A stretch of 64,000 nucleotides of DNA from an uncultured Anaeromassilibacillus sp. Its GTDB lineage: Bacteria > Bacillota > Clostridia > Oscillospirales > Acutalibacteraceae. A program made the position numbers and the translations under genes. Position 1 is the stretch's first letter, and the number at the start of each line of letters is the position of its first letter. Positions 18,150-25,979 of the stretch are shown here, piece by piece. The stretch is taken from the NCBI GenBank assembly GCA_930987725.1, contig CAKNKY010000002.1:62001-126000 (forward strand), read 5' to 3'. The notes under the pieces were generated by a model. It was not told the DNA's origin and made no database searches. It saw only the letters and a list, made by a program, of their open reading frames with translations.

Positions 18150-19292
18150 ATGAAAAACGGAAGATGCAAGGTGGTGCTCGTCGGCCTCGGGTTCGGCGGT
18201 GCATTCGCGCCCATCTGGAAGGATCACCCGGCGATCACGTCGTTCGGCATCTGCGATCTGGATCGCGGCCTTGCGGAAAAAGTGGCGAAGCTTTACGGGA
18301 TTGAGAGCGTGTACGATTCCTTTGAGGATGTGCTGGCCGATCCGGAGGTGGACGCCGTCCACCTCGTGACGACGATCCCGGACCACGCGGCCCAGACGGT
18401 GCGCGTGCTGCGCGCCGGGAAGCACTGCGCCTGCACGGTGCCCATGGCCACCAGCCTGGAGGATGTGCAGGCCATTCTGGACGCGGAGCGCGAATCCGGC
18501 AAGCATTTCATGATGATGGAGACGACGCTCTACACGTATCAGTTCCGCTATGTGCAGAAGATGCTGCGCAGCGGAGAGATGGGCCGCATCCAGTTCCTGC
18601 GTGGCTCGCATTATCAGGACATGGAGAACTGGCCGGCCTACTGGAAGGGCCTGCCGCCGTTCTGGTACGGCACGCACGCCGTGGCGCCGCTGGCCGCGCT
18701 GGCCGGCGCGCCGATCACGCGCGTGTCCTGCCTCGGCTCCGGCACGATGCGCGAGGAGCTGCGCGCAGGCTACGGCAACCCCTATCCCATCGAGACGGCG
18801 CATTTTGTGTTTGCGAACGGCCTTGTGGCGGAGGCGACGCGCTCGCTGTTTGAGACGGCCCGCACCTATCAGGAAGGCCTGTTCGTTTACGGCAGCAAAA
18901 AGAGCTTTGAGTGGGGCTTCGGGGACGACGATCCGCCCTATGTGACCTCGCTCCTGCAATCGGACGGCCGTCCGCGCGGCCTGCCGACGCCCGTGGAGGT
19001 GATCGACAGCCTGCCGAACGACTGCGAGGAACTGCCGGAACCGCTGCGCCCCTACACCGTGGGCGGGAACTACGATCCCACCAACCCGCAGCTCAGCCTG
19101 AAAAAGGGCGCGGGCGGCGGCCACCACGGCTCCCACCCCTATCTGGTGGACGCGTTCGCGCGCTGCATCACGCAGGACACGAAGCCCGCGATCGGCAGCG
19201 ATTTCGCCGCGAACGTCTCCGCTGCCATCCTGCTGGCGCACGAATCCGCCCTGCGCGGCGGCGAGTGGCTTGACGTGCCCTCCTTCGCGTAA
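18150..19292 (+). CDS. Gfo/Idh/MocA-family oxidoreductase
   Basis: This 380-residue protein has an N-terminal Rossmann fold (VVLVGLGFGGAF), a CDLD strand end, and a motif at VPMATSLEDV in the place of the usual E-K-P sequence, so the catalytic lysine of the EKP motif appears to be absent (CTVPMAT). The C-terminal alpha/beta domain is of normal size. Family members oxidise or reduce cyclitols and sugars, or bisect glycosides, with NAD(P). Without the EKP lysine an altered chemistry or a non-canonical lysine is possible. It is a single-gene unit with its own promoter and terminator. Substrate is unknown. Confidence 0.85.
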   Translation: MKNGRCKVVLVGLGFGGAFAPIWKDHPAITSFGICDLDRGLAEKVAKLYGIESVYDSFEDVLADPEVDAVHLVTTIPDHAAQTVRVLRAGKHCACTVPMATSLEDVQAILDAERESGKHFMMMETTLYTYQFRYVQKMLRSGEMGRIQFLRGSHYQDMENWPAYWKGLPPFWYGTHAVAPLAALAGAPITRVSCLGSGTMREELRAGYGNPYPIETAHFVFANGLVAEATRSLFETARTYQEGLFVYGSKKSFEWGFGDDDPPYVTSLLQSDGRPRGLPTPVEVIDSLPNDCEELPEPLRPYTVGGNYDPTNPQLSLKKGAGGGHHGSHPYLVDAFARCITQDTKPAIGSDFAANVSAAILLAHESALRGGEWLDVPSFA

Positions 19293-19364
19293 AAAAGGCG
19301 GAACAGGGAAGCTGCTGCAAAGGAAAGAGGCAGCGGCAGTCCGCAGAAAATCATAAAGAATCAG

Positions 19365-19412
19365 AAAACCGGCTCCCGAAGAAAGCTGCTTTCTTCGGGA
19401 GCCGGTTTTTTT
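19365..19412. terminator. Strong bidirectional terminator
   Basis: A 21-bp perfect inverted repeat, with arms beginning AAAACCGGCTCCCGAAG and a 3-nt loop, is flanked by A-rich and T-rich ends. It lies between the convergent oxidoreductase and ABC permease genes. Confidence 0.95.
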
Positions 19413-19463
19413 ATATCTTGTTTCGGGAGGCGCTGTTTGCGGCAGTCCCTTTTTTCCGTTTTC

Positions 19464-21488
19464 TCAGAAGTTTTCGTTCACCGACACAATCGTGTAATAT
19501 GCCCGCGAGGTGGAGCGGTACACGAAGAGGTAAAACACGGAGAACAGCAGGAAGCAGCAGGCCGTCACCGTGAGCAGCAGCGGCACGTTCAGCACGCTGA
19601 ACAGCACGAGCAGCTTCTGGATCATCGGGAAGGCGAAGGCCAGGTGCACGCCCGCGAGCAGCAGAGGCAGGAAGAACACCAGCAGGATCTGCGAGTTGAT
19701 GCTCTTGCGGATCTGGCGCTTCGTCATGCCTACCTTCCGCAGGATGAGGAAGCGCGCCTGATCCTCGTAGCCCTCCACGATCTGCTTGTAGTAGAGGATG
19801 AGCACGGCCGCCAGCAGGAACACGATGCCGAGCAGCACGCCCAGGAACAGCAGGCCGCCGTAGAGCGCGAGGAAGGAGATGCGCTCCGAAGCGCGGCTCT
19901 CGAGCAGGATGTGCAGGTATGAGTCCTCGGAGATCGACTCTTGCACGGGTGCGATCGCCTCGCGCAGCGCGCCGTACAGATCGATCTGCGCGTCGTTCGA
20001 AAAGCCGGTGTCGAAGCCGTAGGACCAGGTGGGGGAGGCGATGCCCTCCGGCCCGAGCTGTTCGACCAGCTCGTTGAAGTTCGGCACGAAGAGGTAGAGC
20101 GAGGGAAAAATCTGCATCGCGTCCGTGCCGTTCTCCACAAAGCCGCCCTCGCAGGCCCGCAGGGAAAGCGTGACCGCCTCACCGATCTGCAGGGTGCCGG
20201 AGCCGAGCGTGGCGCCCTTCGTCAGGTAACAGAGCGCTTCCCCCGGCTCGAGCGTCTCGTTTTTTCCCATGAGGCGGTTGTAATCCTCGAGCGGGACGAG
20301 AAACACCTGCCACACGTCCGAGAGATCCACCGATTCGGTGTCCGGGTCGATCACAAGCGTATCACCCTCATGGATGCCGGCCAGCGAGAGAGAGCGGTAG
20401 TCGATGACGTTCCGCGGCGTGCAGCCCTCCTTCTGCGCCGTCTCCTCGCAGAGGATGCGCAGCTGGGCGGCCTGATCGGATTCGAGCATCGCCGGGTCCG
20501 GCGTGGTCACGGTGAGGTTGATCTCGCGCGGGTAGCGGCCGCGCAGGGAATCCTCCGCCCCGATGTACAGGCAAAGCGTGGAGGACATCATGACGAGCAC
20601 CATCGTGCACAGGATGCAGATGGACGCCAGGCCCGCGCCGTTCCGCTTCATGCGGTAGGCCATGGAGGAGACGGACACGAAATGCTTCGCCGTGTAGTAA
20701 AACCGCTTGTGCTTCTGCAGCAGGCGGCACAGCGCCACGGAGCCGGAGATCAGCAGCAGATAGGTGCCTACGATCACCATCACGACGGCCACGAAGAACC
20801 AGATCAGCGTGGAAACCGGGTCCGCGATGGTCACGGCAAGGTAATAGGCGCCGCCCAGAAGCAAAAGCCCGAGCACCGCGCCCAGCCAGTTGGCCTTCGG
20901 TGGCTTTTCGCCTGTGTTCTCGCTGCGCAGCAGGTCGATCGGGTTCGCGAGCTGGATCTGCCGCAGGGCGTTGAGGTAGAGCAGCGCGAAGATCGCCGCG
21001 AAGAGCGCAAGCGTGCGCAGGATGGAACCGACGTCCACACTCAGCGGCAGCACGGCGGGGCTTTCGAGCATTTTCAGGATGATAAGCTCCGCCAGCTTGG
21101 AGAGAAGGATGCCGCCCGCCATGCCGCCCGCAAAGGCGATGAACACCGTGAACAGCGTTTCCCACAGCAGCACCACGGCCAGGTGGCGCTTGCCCAGGCC
21201 GAGGATGTTGTAAAGCCCGAATTCGCGCTTGCGCCGCCGGATGAGGAAGGAGTTCGTGTAGAAGAGGAAGATGACGGAAAACACGCTCAGCACGCCGAAG
21301 CCGAGGCTCAGGATGCCCTGCATGTCCCGCCCGCCGCGCAGCAGCGTGAAGGTGGGGCAGGAGCTGAGGAACGACACGATGTAGCACATCATCACCATGC
21401 CGGCGCAGGTGAGCAGATAGGGCACATACAGCTTCCTGTTTTTCCGGATGCCCGTCCACGCGAGCGTGCGGTAGAGCCCCTTTTTCAT
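19464..21488 (-). CDS. Bce-type ABC transporter permease (FtsX family)
   Basis: A 674-residue permease. It has an N-terminal membrane helix, a cluster of three more segments (about residues 55-175), four further segments to about residue 310, a large external domain of roughly 220 residues, and two or three C-terminal helices. This 10-helix arrangement with a big loop between helices 7 and 8 is that of BceB permeases, which sense and counter cell-wall-active peptides such as bacitracin or lantibiotics by forming a complex with a BceS-type kinase. The N-terminus of the FtsX domain reads FTLLRGGRDMQGIL and RRRKREFGLYNILG. It overlaps the ATPase gene by 4 bp. Confidence 0.92.
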   Translation of the reverse strand: MKKGLYRTLAWTGIRKNRKLYVPYLLTCAGMVMMCYIVSFLSSCPTFTLLRGGRDMQGILSLGFGVLSVFSVIFLFYTNSFLIRRRKREFGLYNILGLGKRHLAVVLLWETLFTVFIAFAGGMAGGILLSKLAELIILKMLESPAVLPLSVDVGSILRTLALFAAIFALLYLNALRQIQLANPIDLLRSENTGEKPPKANWLGAVLGLLLLGGAYYLAVTIADPVSTLIWFFVAVVMVIVGTYLLLISGSVALCRLLQKHKRFYYTAKHFVSVSSMAYRMKRNGAGLASICILCTMVLVMMSSTLCLYIGAEDSLRGRYPREINLTVTTPDPAMLESDQAAQLRILCEETAQKEGCTPRNVIDYRSLSLAGIHEGDTLVIDPDTESVDLSDVWQVFLVPLEDYNRLMGKNETLEPGEALCYLTKGATLGSGTLQIGEAVTLSLRACEGGFVENGTDAMQIFPSLYLFVPNFNELVEQLGPEGIASPTWSYGFDTGFSNDAQIDLYGALREAIAPVQESISEDSYLHILLESRASERISFLALYGGLLFLGVLLGIVFLLAAVLILYYKQIVEGYEDQARFLILRKVGMTKRQIRKSINSQILLVFFLPLLLAGVHLAFAFPMIQKLLVLFSVLNVPLLLTVTACCFLLFSVFYLFVYRSTSRAYYTIVSVNENF

Positions 21489-22249
21489 GCGCGATCACCG
21501 CCTGTCGCGAGCATGGTGAGCGTTTCCGAGATCTTCTGATACAATTCCGCGTCGGTCGAGCGGCCGCGGTAGATCTGGTGGAACACCTCGCCGTCCTTGA
21601 TGAAGAGCACGCGCCCGGCATGGCTGGCCGCCTTCACCGAGTGCGTCACCATCAGGATGGTCTGGCCCATGCGGTTCACGGCGCCGAAGAGCCGCAGCAG
21701 CTCGTCTGTGGCGCGGGAATCGAGCGCGCCCGTCGGCTCGTCCGCCAGCAGGATGCGCGGGTTTGTGATGAGGGCGCGCGCCACGGCGGCGCGCTGTTTC
21801 TGCCCGCCCGAAACCTCATACGGGTATTTTTTCAGCAGCTTCGTGATGCCCAGCTCCTCCGCGATGGGCCCCAGGCGGGCCGCCATCTCCGAAGGGCTCT
21901 TGCCGGCCAGCACGAGGGGGAGATAGATGTTGTCCTCCAGCGTGAAGGTGTCGAGCAGGTTGAAGTCCTGGAACACAAAACCCAGGTTGTCGCGGCGGAA
22001 GGCGGCCATGGCCGATTCCTTCACCTTGGAAAGATCCTTGCCGTCGAGCCGCACGGTGCCGGAGGTGGGCCGGTCCAGCGCGGCGAGAATGTTGAGGAGC
22101 GTCGTCTTGCCGGAGCCGGATTCGCCCATGATAGCCACATATTCGCCTTCCTCCACCGAAAACGTCACGTGGGAAAGGGCCTGCACCTGCGCGCCGCCGA
22201 AACGGGTGGTGTAAATTTTCTGCACGCCGTCTACTTCCAGTAAACTCAT
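21485..22249 (-). CDS. Bce-type ABC transporter ATP-binding protein
   Basis: A 254-residue ATPase of the LolD/MacB class, with Walker A (GESGSGKTT), Q-loop (VFQDFNLL), signature (VSGGQKQR), Walker B (LLADEP) and H-loop (MVTHS). It is the partner of the following permease. The ATG at 22249 is preceded by AAAGGAGG; an upstream in-frame extension is rejected because it runs through the regulatory region. In Bce modules the transporter both relays the signal to the histidine kinase and gives resistance. Confidence 0.95.
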   Translation of the reverse strand: MSLLEVDGVQKIYTTRFGGAQVQALSHVTFSVEEGEYVAIMGESGSGKTTLLNILAALDRPTSGTVRLDGKDLSKVKESAMAAFRRDNLGFVFQDFNLLDTFTLEDNIYLPLVLAGKSPSEMAARLGPIAEELGITKLLKKYPYEVSGGQKQRAAVARALITNPRILLADEPTGALDSRATDELLRLFGAVNRMGQTILMVTHSVKAASHAGRVLFIKDGEVFHQIYRGRSTDAELYQKISETLTMLATGGDRA

Positions 22250-22279
22250 AGGGGATGCCTCCTTTTCTTTGCTGTCCCT

Positions 22280-22354
22280 ATGATACCCGAAACGGGGAAG
22301 CGCCTCCATCGATCCGCCTTACAATCCGGGGCGCAGTCCTTACACTTTTGTAAG
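22280..22354 (-). promoter_or_regulatory. Regulated promoter of the Bce-type transporter with paired response-regulator sites
   Basis: On the minus strand a TATCAT -10 box (22280-22285) has no good -35. Upstream lie an inverted repeat CTTACA-4-TGTAAG (22339-22354) and another CTTACA half-site (22318-22323). The two CTTACA units, read on the plus strand, are 21 bp apart, about two helical turns. This fits an activator site for the adjacent OmpR-type regulator. Confidence 0.65.
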
Positions 22355-22358
22355 AAGT

Positions 22359-23345
22359 TCATTCCGGGTGCAGCTCCTCGTGTGAAAGGGAGATCCACAC
22401 CGCCGTGCCGCGGCCCGGCTCCGAGCTCACGCCGATGCGGTGCCCCAGCCGGGTGCAGATGCGGCGGCACAGATACAGGCCGATGCCGCTCGATTTCTTG
22501 TCGCTGCGGCCGTTGTATCCGGTGTAGCTCTTTTCGAACACGCGGGGCAGATCCTCCGGCGCGATGCCGATGCCCGTGTCGCGGATGACGAGCGTGTCCG
22601 GCTCCTGCCACGTGATGGCGACGCCGCCCTCGTTCGTGTATTTCACGGCGTTCGAGAGGATCTGCTCGATGACGAAGCACAGCCATTTTTCGTCGGTGAG
22701 CACGCGGGCGCGGATCGGCTCATAGGTGAGCCGCAGCTTCTTGCGGATGAACTGGCCCGCGAATTTCTTCACCGCCTCGCGCACAATCGGGTCGAGCGCC
22801 TGTTCGCGGAAGACGTAGTCCGTCGTGTCGGAGTCGAGCCGCACGAAGGCCAGCACCATGGAGGCGTACTGCTCCACGCTGCGCACCTCCTCCGAGAGCT
22901 GGCGCGCCAGCGGGGAATCCTCGCCCTGCAGCATGAGGCGCATGGCGGCGATGGGCGTCTTGATCTGGTGCGCCCACGTGGTGTAATAGTCCGTCATGTC
23001 CTGATAGCGGCGGGCGCTCTCGCTGCGCAGCTCCGCCTGCTCCCGCCGCAGCGCTTCGATAACGGCCTGGTAGTCCTCGTCGTCTGCGCCCGCGGGAGGA
23101 GGGAAGCGATCCATCAGGGCGGCGGGCAGGCGGCTCAATTCCCGCAGCCGTTCGTGCTTCTGCTTTGCCCTGCGCCAGCTCGCCAGCGCGAAGGCGGCCC
23201 CCGCCAGCACGCACAGCACCGTGGGATAGAGCACGGCGCCCAGCGGCAGATTGTAGAGGAAGAAGGTGACGAAGAAGAGGACGGCGCACAGCGCCAGCAG
23301 CAGCTCCCGCCGCCGCTGGAGCAGGTAAGCGCGGAAAAAAGACAC
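22359..23345 (-). CDS. BceS-type intramembrane-sensing histidine kinase
   Basis: A 328-residue kinase with two closely spaced N-terminal membrane helices (about 15-32 and 36-56) and almost no external loop, which marks the intramembrane-sensing BceS group. The phosphoacceptor His126 lies in WAHQIKTPI. The ATPase domain shows the N box (QILSNAVKYT), G1 (DTGIGI) and G2 (SSGIGLYL). The GTG start at 23345 follows AAGGAGGG. It would be stimulated by the BceAB-like transporter and phosphorylate the regulator encoded 12 bp upstream. Confidence 0.93.
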   Translation of the reverse strand: MSFFRAYLLQRRRELLLALCAVLFFVTFFLYNLPLGAVLYPTVLCVLAGAAFALASWRRAKQKHERLRELSRLPAALMDRFPPPAGADDEDYQAVIEALRREQAELRSESARRYQDMTDYYTTWAHQIKTPIAAMRLMLQGEDSPLARQLSEEVRSVEQYASMVLAFVRLDSDTTDYVFREQALDPIVREAVKKFAGQFIRKKLRLTYEPIRARVLTDEKWLCFVIEQILSNAVKYTNEGGVAITWQEPDTLVIRDTGIGIAPEDLPRVFEKSYTGYNGRSDKKSSGIGLYLCRRICTRLGHRIGVSSEPGRGTAVWISLSHEELHPE

Positions 23346-23357
23346 ACAAAGCCCTCC

Positions 23358-24053
23358 TTACGGGATGAGGTAGCCCACGCCGAAGCGCGTGGCGATGAAA
23401 TCGGGCAAGCCGGCGGCGTCCAGTTTTTTGCGCAGCCGGTTCACGTTCACGGTGAGCGTGTTGTCGTCGATGAAGCTGTCCGTCTCCCACAGCCGTTCCA
23501 TGAGCTTTTCGCGGCTCACCACCTTGCCTTTGGCCTCCATGAGGGCCAGCAGGATGCGGTATTCGTTCTTGGAAAGCTCCACCCGGCTGCCGTTGCAGGA
23601 GAGGGAGTTGTCCGCCGTGTCGAGGATCGCGCCGCGGTGCTCCAGCACCGGCATGGCCGCGCCGAAGTCGTAGGCCCGGCGCAGCAGCGCCTGCAGTTTG
23701 GCCATGAGCACGTTCCTGTCGAACGGCTTGGCGATGAAATCGTCGCCGCCCATGTTCATGGCCATCACGATGTTCATGTTGTCCGACGCGGAGGAGAGGA
23801 AGAGGATCGGCGCGCGGGAGACGCGGCGGATCTCCGTGCACCAGTGGTAGCCGTTGAAGAACGGCAGCGAAATGTCGAGCACGACAAGGTGCGGGCTGAA
23901 GGCGGCGAACTCCGCCATCACGTTGCGGAAATCCTTCGCGCAGCGGGCGTCCATCGCCCACAGGCGCGCCTGCTCCGCCACCGATTCCGCGATGGTGGGG
24001 TCGTCCTCCACAATGAAAATCCGGTACGCAGCCGGGACGGGCTCCTGCGGCAT
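23358..24053 (-). CDS. BceR-type OmpR-family response regulator
   Basis: A 231-residue response regulator. The receiver domain has the acidic pair (VEDD), phosphoacceptor Asp60 (VVLDISLP) and the Lys of AKPFD. A winged-helix DNA-binding domain follows (SKNEYRILLAL, then DNTLTVNVNRLRKKL). It is the first gene of a four-gene cluster: regulator, kinase, ATPase, permease. A likely target is the CTTACA repeat region before the ATPase gene. Confidence 0.95.
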   Translation of the reverse strand: MPQEPVPAAYRIFIVEDDPTIAESVAEQARLWAMDARCAKDFRNVMAEFAAFSPHLVVLDISLPFFNGYHWCTEIRRVSRAPILFLSSASDNMNIVMAMNMGGDDFIAKPFDRNVLMAKLQALLRRAYDFGAAMPVLEHRGAILDTADNSLSCNGSRVELSKNEYRILLALMEAKGKVVSREKLMERLWETDSFIDDNTLTVNVNRLRKKLDAAGLPDFIATRFGVGYLIP

Positions 24054-24162
24054 GGAAAATCCCTCCTGAAATCAACTTTTCCTTATCATAGCACAGCGCG
24101 GGGGAGGAAAAAGGGAAAACGAAAGATTTTTGGCATATAGAATAAAAATGAGGCTTATAATA

Positions 24163-24191
24163 TTTACTTTTCATGCAAATTTAGGTAAAAT
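24163..24191 (+). promoter_or_regulatory. Probable promoter of the duplicated membrane protein gene
   Basis: TTTACT and TAAAAT are separated by 17 bp. The leader contains a 9-bp hairpin (CAGAAAGGC with its complement, 24199-24224) without a T-run, about 70 bp before the start codon. Confidence 0.6.
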
Positions 24192-24295
24192 GAAAGAACA
24201 GAAAGGCGTTCAAAGGCCTTTCTGATGGGACAGGCGGATACTAGAGCAGAAAACCGGCCCTTTGGTTTCAGAATGAAGAACGGAGGGAAACAGAG

Positions 24296-25786
24296 ATGAA
24301 AAAACCGCTCTCGTGCGCATCGAGGCTGCTTTGGCTGCTGCCGCTGCTCGCGCTCATAGGGCTGCTGGCCTTCCGCGCGGCGGACCGGCAGCGGAAGGAG
24401 GCCGCGTTCTTCCCGGTGGAGGAAGGGCGGCAGTACGCCGCGCGCGTGCCCATGGAGGAGATGGATCTCAACGTTTTCCATAACCTGTATGGGTACACGT
24501 TCCTGTTCCCGCAGTCCGGTTCGGTGCTCCGCTTTGCCACGGAGTCCCCCATCACCTATTACCGGCAGGAAAACGGCGGGAAAGTCCCGGCCATCACCAT
24601 TCCGGCCGGGACGGAGGTGGAAGTTGGCTCCGGGATGCTGCCCTTTTTCTTTTCTTACCCCACGTACGAGAAGGGCTGGCGCTGGGCCCAGCCGGTGGTC
24701 GTCCCGGATGCGGAATGGAACGAGGTGCGGGGCGAGTATTTTTATGTGAAAACGGAAGAACTGCAGGCGCTGGCCGTTCAGTGGAAGTGCGAGTGGGAGA
24801 AAGCCAATGCGGGGCGGCCGTTTACCACCAGCCTGTGCGGCATCCGCTGGCCGCTCGACTATGACGCGGGGGAGATCCTGTTTGAGCTGGACGTGGCGCT
24901 CTACGTCAACCGCATCTTCCTCTCGCCGGACCTGCCGTGGCCGTTCTGGGAAACGGACTGCACCCTGCTGCTGTGCGCCGCCATCCTGCTGGCCCTGCTG
25001 CCGCTGGGGCAGCGGGCGCTGCGGCGGCTGCGGCCGGATTGGGCGCCGGTGTGCCGCCGCGCGGCCGCCTGGGCGCTCTGCCTGCTCTGGCTGCTGCCGT
25101 GCCTGGGGCTGGCTGGGCTGCTGGGTTCCCGCGCGGCGGAGCGGCAGCGCCTGCGGGACGCGTTTTCCCCCCTTTCCGATGAATCCTCGTACCGCGGTTA
25201 CCTGGACGGCGTACCCATGGAGGAGCTGGACGCGGACGCCTACCGGATTTTCCTCAACTGGTCCGCCCCGGCAGTCTTTTGGGATACCGCCGCCATCGCC
25301 GGCAGTTCGCTCACGTATTACGAAAAGGAGGGCGGGCGGCTGATCCCCGTCCTGACGATCCGGCCGGGGGAATGGCTGGCAGCCCTGTCCCCCGGCGAGT
25401 TCGGGTACGGCTTTCAAAGCCTGCCGACGCAGGAGCGCGGCTGGCGGTACGCAAAGCCCTTCGTTCCCCGGGAGGAGGGGGATTCCGGCGAGCCGGAAGC
25501 GCTGCCGGACAATCTGCCGTGGTACTATGTCCGGCTCGAGGAGCTCACGGAATTCCGCCGCCGGCTGCTCAGCCGGGACGGCCGCCCTTCCTGCTTTGAG
25601 GAGGAAAGCCTGCTCTCCGTGGACGACGCCTTTTTCCAAAAGGGCGTCGCCCTCTCCCCGGATCTGCTGCCGCCGCTGTGGCAGGCGGACTGCACGCTGC
25701 TTGCATGCGTCGCCGGCGCGCTGGCGCTGATCCCGCTGGGGCGGGGGGCCGTTTTCCTGGCCCGGCGGCGAGGAAAGCAGCCGTAG
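24296..25786 (+). CDS. Uncharacterised membrane protein with two tandem homologous halves
   Basis: I do not recognise the family. The 496 residues contain two copies of one unit, roughly 1-245 and 246-496. Each has a helix ending in a pattern like LLGSRAAERQRLR / LLAFRAADRQRKE, then PMEELD / PMEEMD, a TYYE-or-TYYR segment, an ERGWRYAKP / EKGWRWAQP segment, a PDLPWPFWETDCTLL / PDLLPPLWQADCTLL segment and a closing helix. The unit is therefore helix, outer domain of about 190 residues, helix. The copies differ clearly, so the duplication is old. It starts 242 bp from the divergent Bce regulator gene. A surface sensor or lipid-linked envelope role is possible but not shown. Confidence 0.85.
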   Translation: MKKPLSCASRLLWLLPLLALIGLLAFRAADRQRKEAAFFPVEEGRQYAARVPMEEMDLNVFHNLYGYTFLFPQSGSVLRFATESPITYYRQENGGKVPAITIPAGTEVEVGSGMLPFFFSYPTYEKGWRWAQPVVVPDAEWNEVRGEYFYVKTEELQALAVQWKCEWEKANAGRPFTTSLCGIRWPLDYDAGEILFELDVALYVNRIFLSPDLPWPFWETDCTLLLCAAILLALLPLGQRALRRLRPDWAPVCRRAAAWALCLLWLLPCLGLAGLLGSRAAERQRLRDAFSPLSDESSYRGYLDGVPMEELDADAYRIFLNWSAPAVFWDTAAIAGSSLTYYEKEGGRLIPVLTIRPGEWLAALSPGEFGYGFQSLPTQERGWRYAKPFVPREEGDSGEPEALPDNLPWYYVRLEELTEFRRRLLSRDGRPSCFEEESLLSVDDAFFQKGVALSPDLLPPLWQADCTLLACVAGALALIPLGRGAVFLARRRGKQP

Positions 25787-25865
25787 CGGTTCGTTCCCGT
25801 TTGCCGGGCGTCTTCCATCTGCTTCGGGACTGGGAAGCGCGTTTTGCCCGCCGCCTGCCTGAAAC

Positions 25866-25895
25866 CTGACATATTTTTTACACAGCCTATATAAA
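25866..25895 (+). promoter_or_regulatory. Possible promoter of the binding-protein/VWA operon
   Basis: CTGACA is followed by TATATA after 16 bp, or TATAAA after 18 bp, in an AT-rich stretch about 90 bp before the start codon. Confidence 0.5.
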
Positions 25896-25979
25896 AGGAC
25901 GATAGACAGGGGCGCACATTTTTTTTATCATTAAGCTGGAAAAGGTATCTTCAATACCCCGGAAAGCGAGGAATGCCGG

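Noticed and set aside
19365..19412. Long perfect inverted repeat as an IS end or integration site
   Set aside because: No partner repeat or transposase is present; T-rich flanks and the position between convergent genes fit a terminator.
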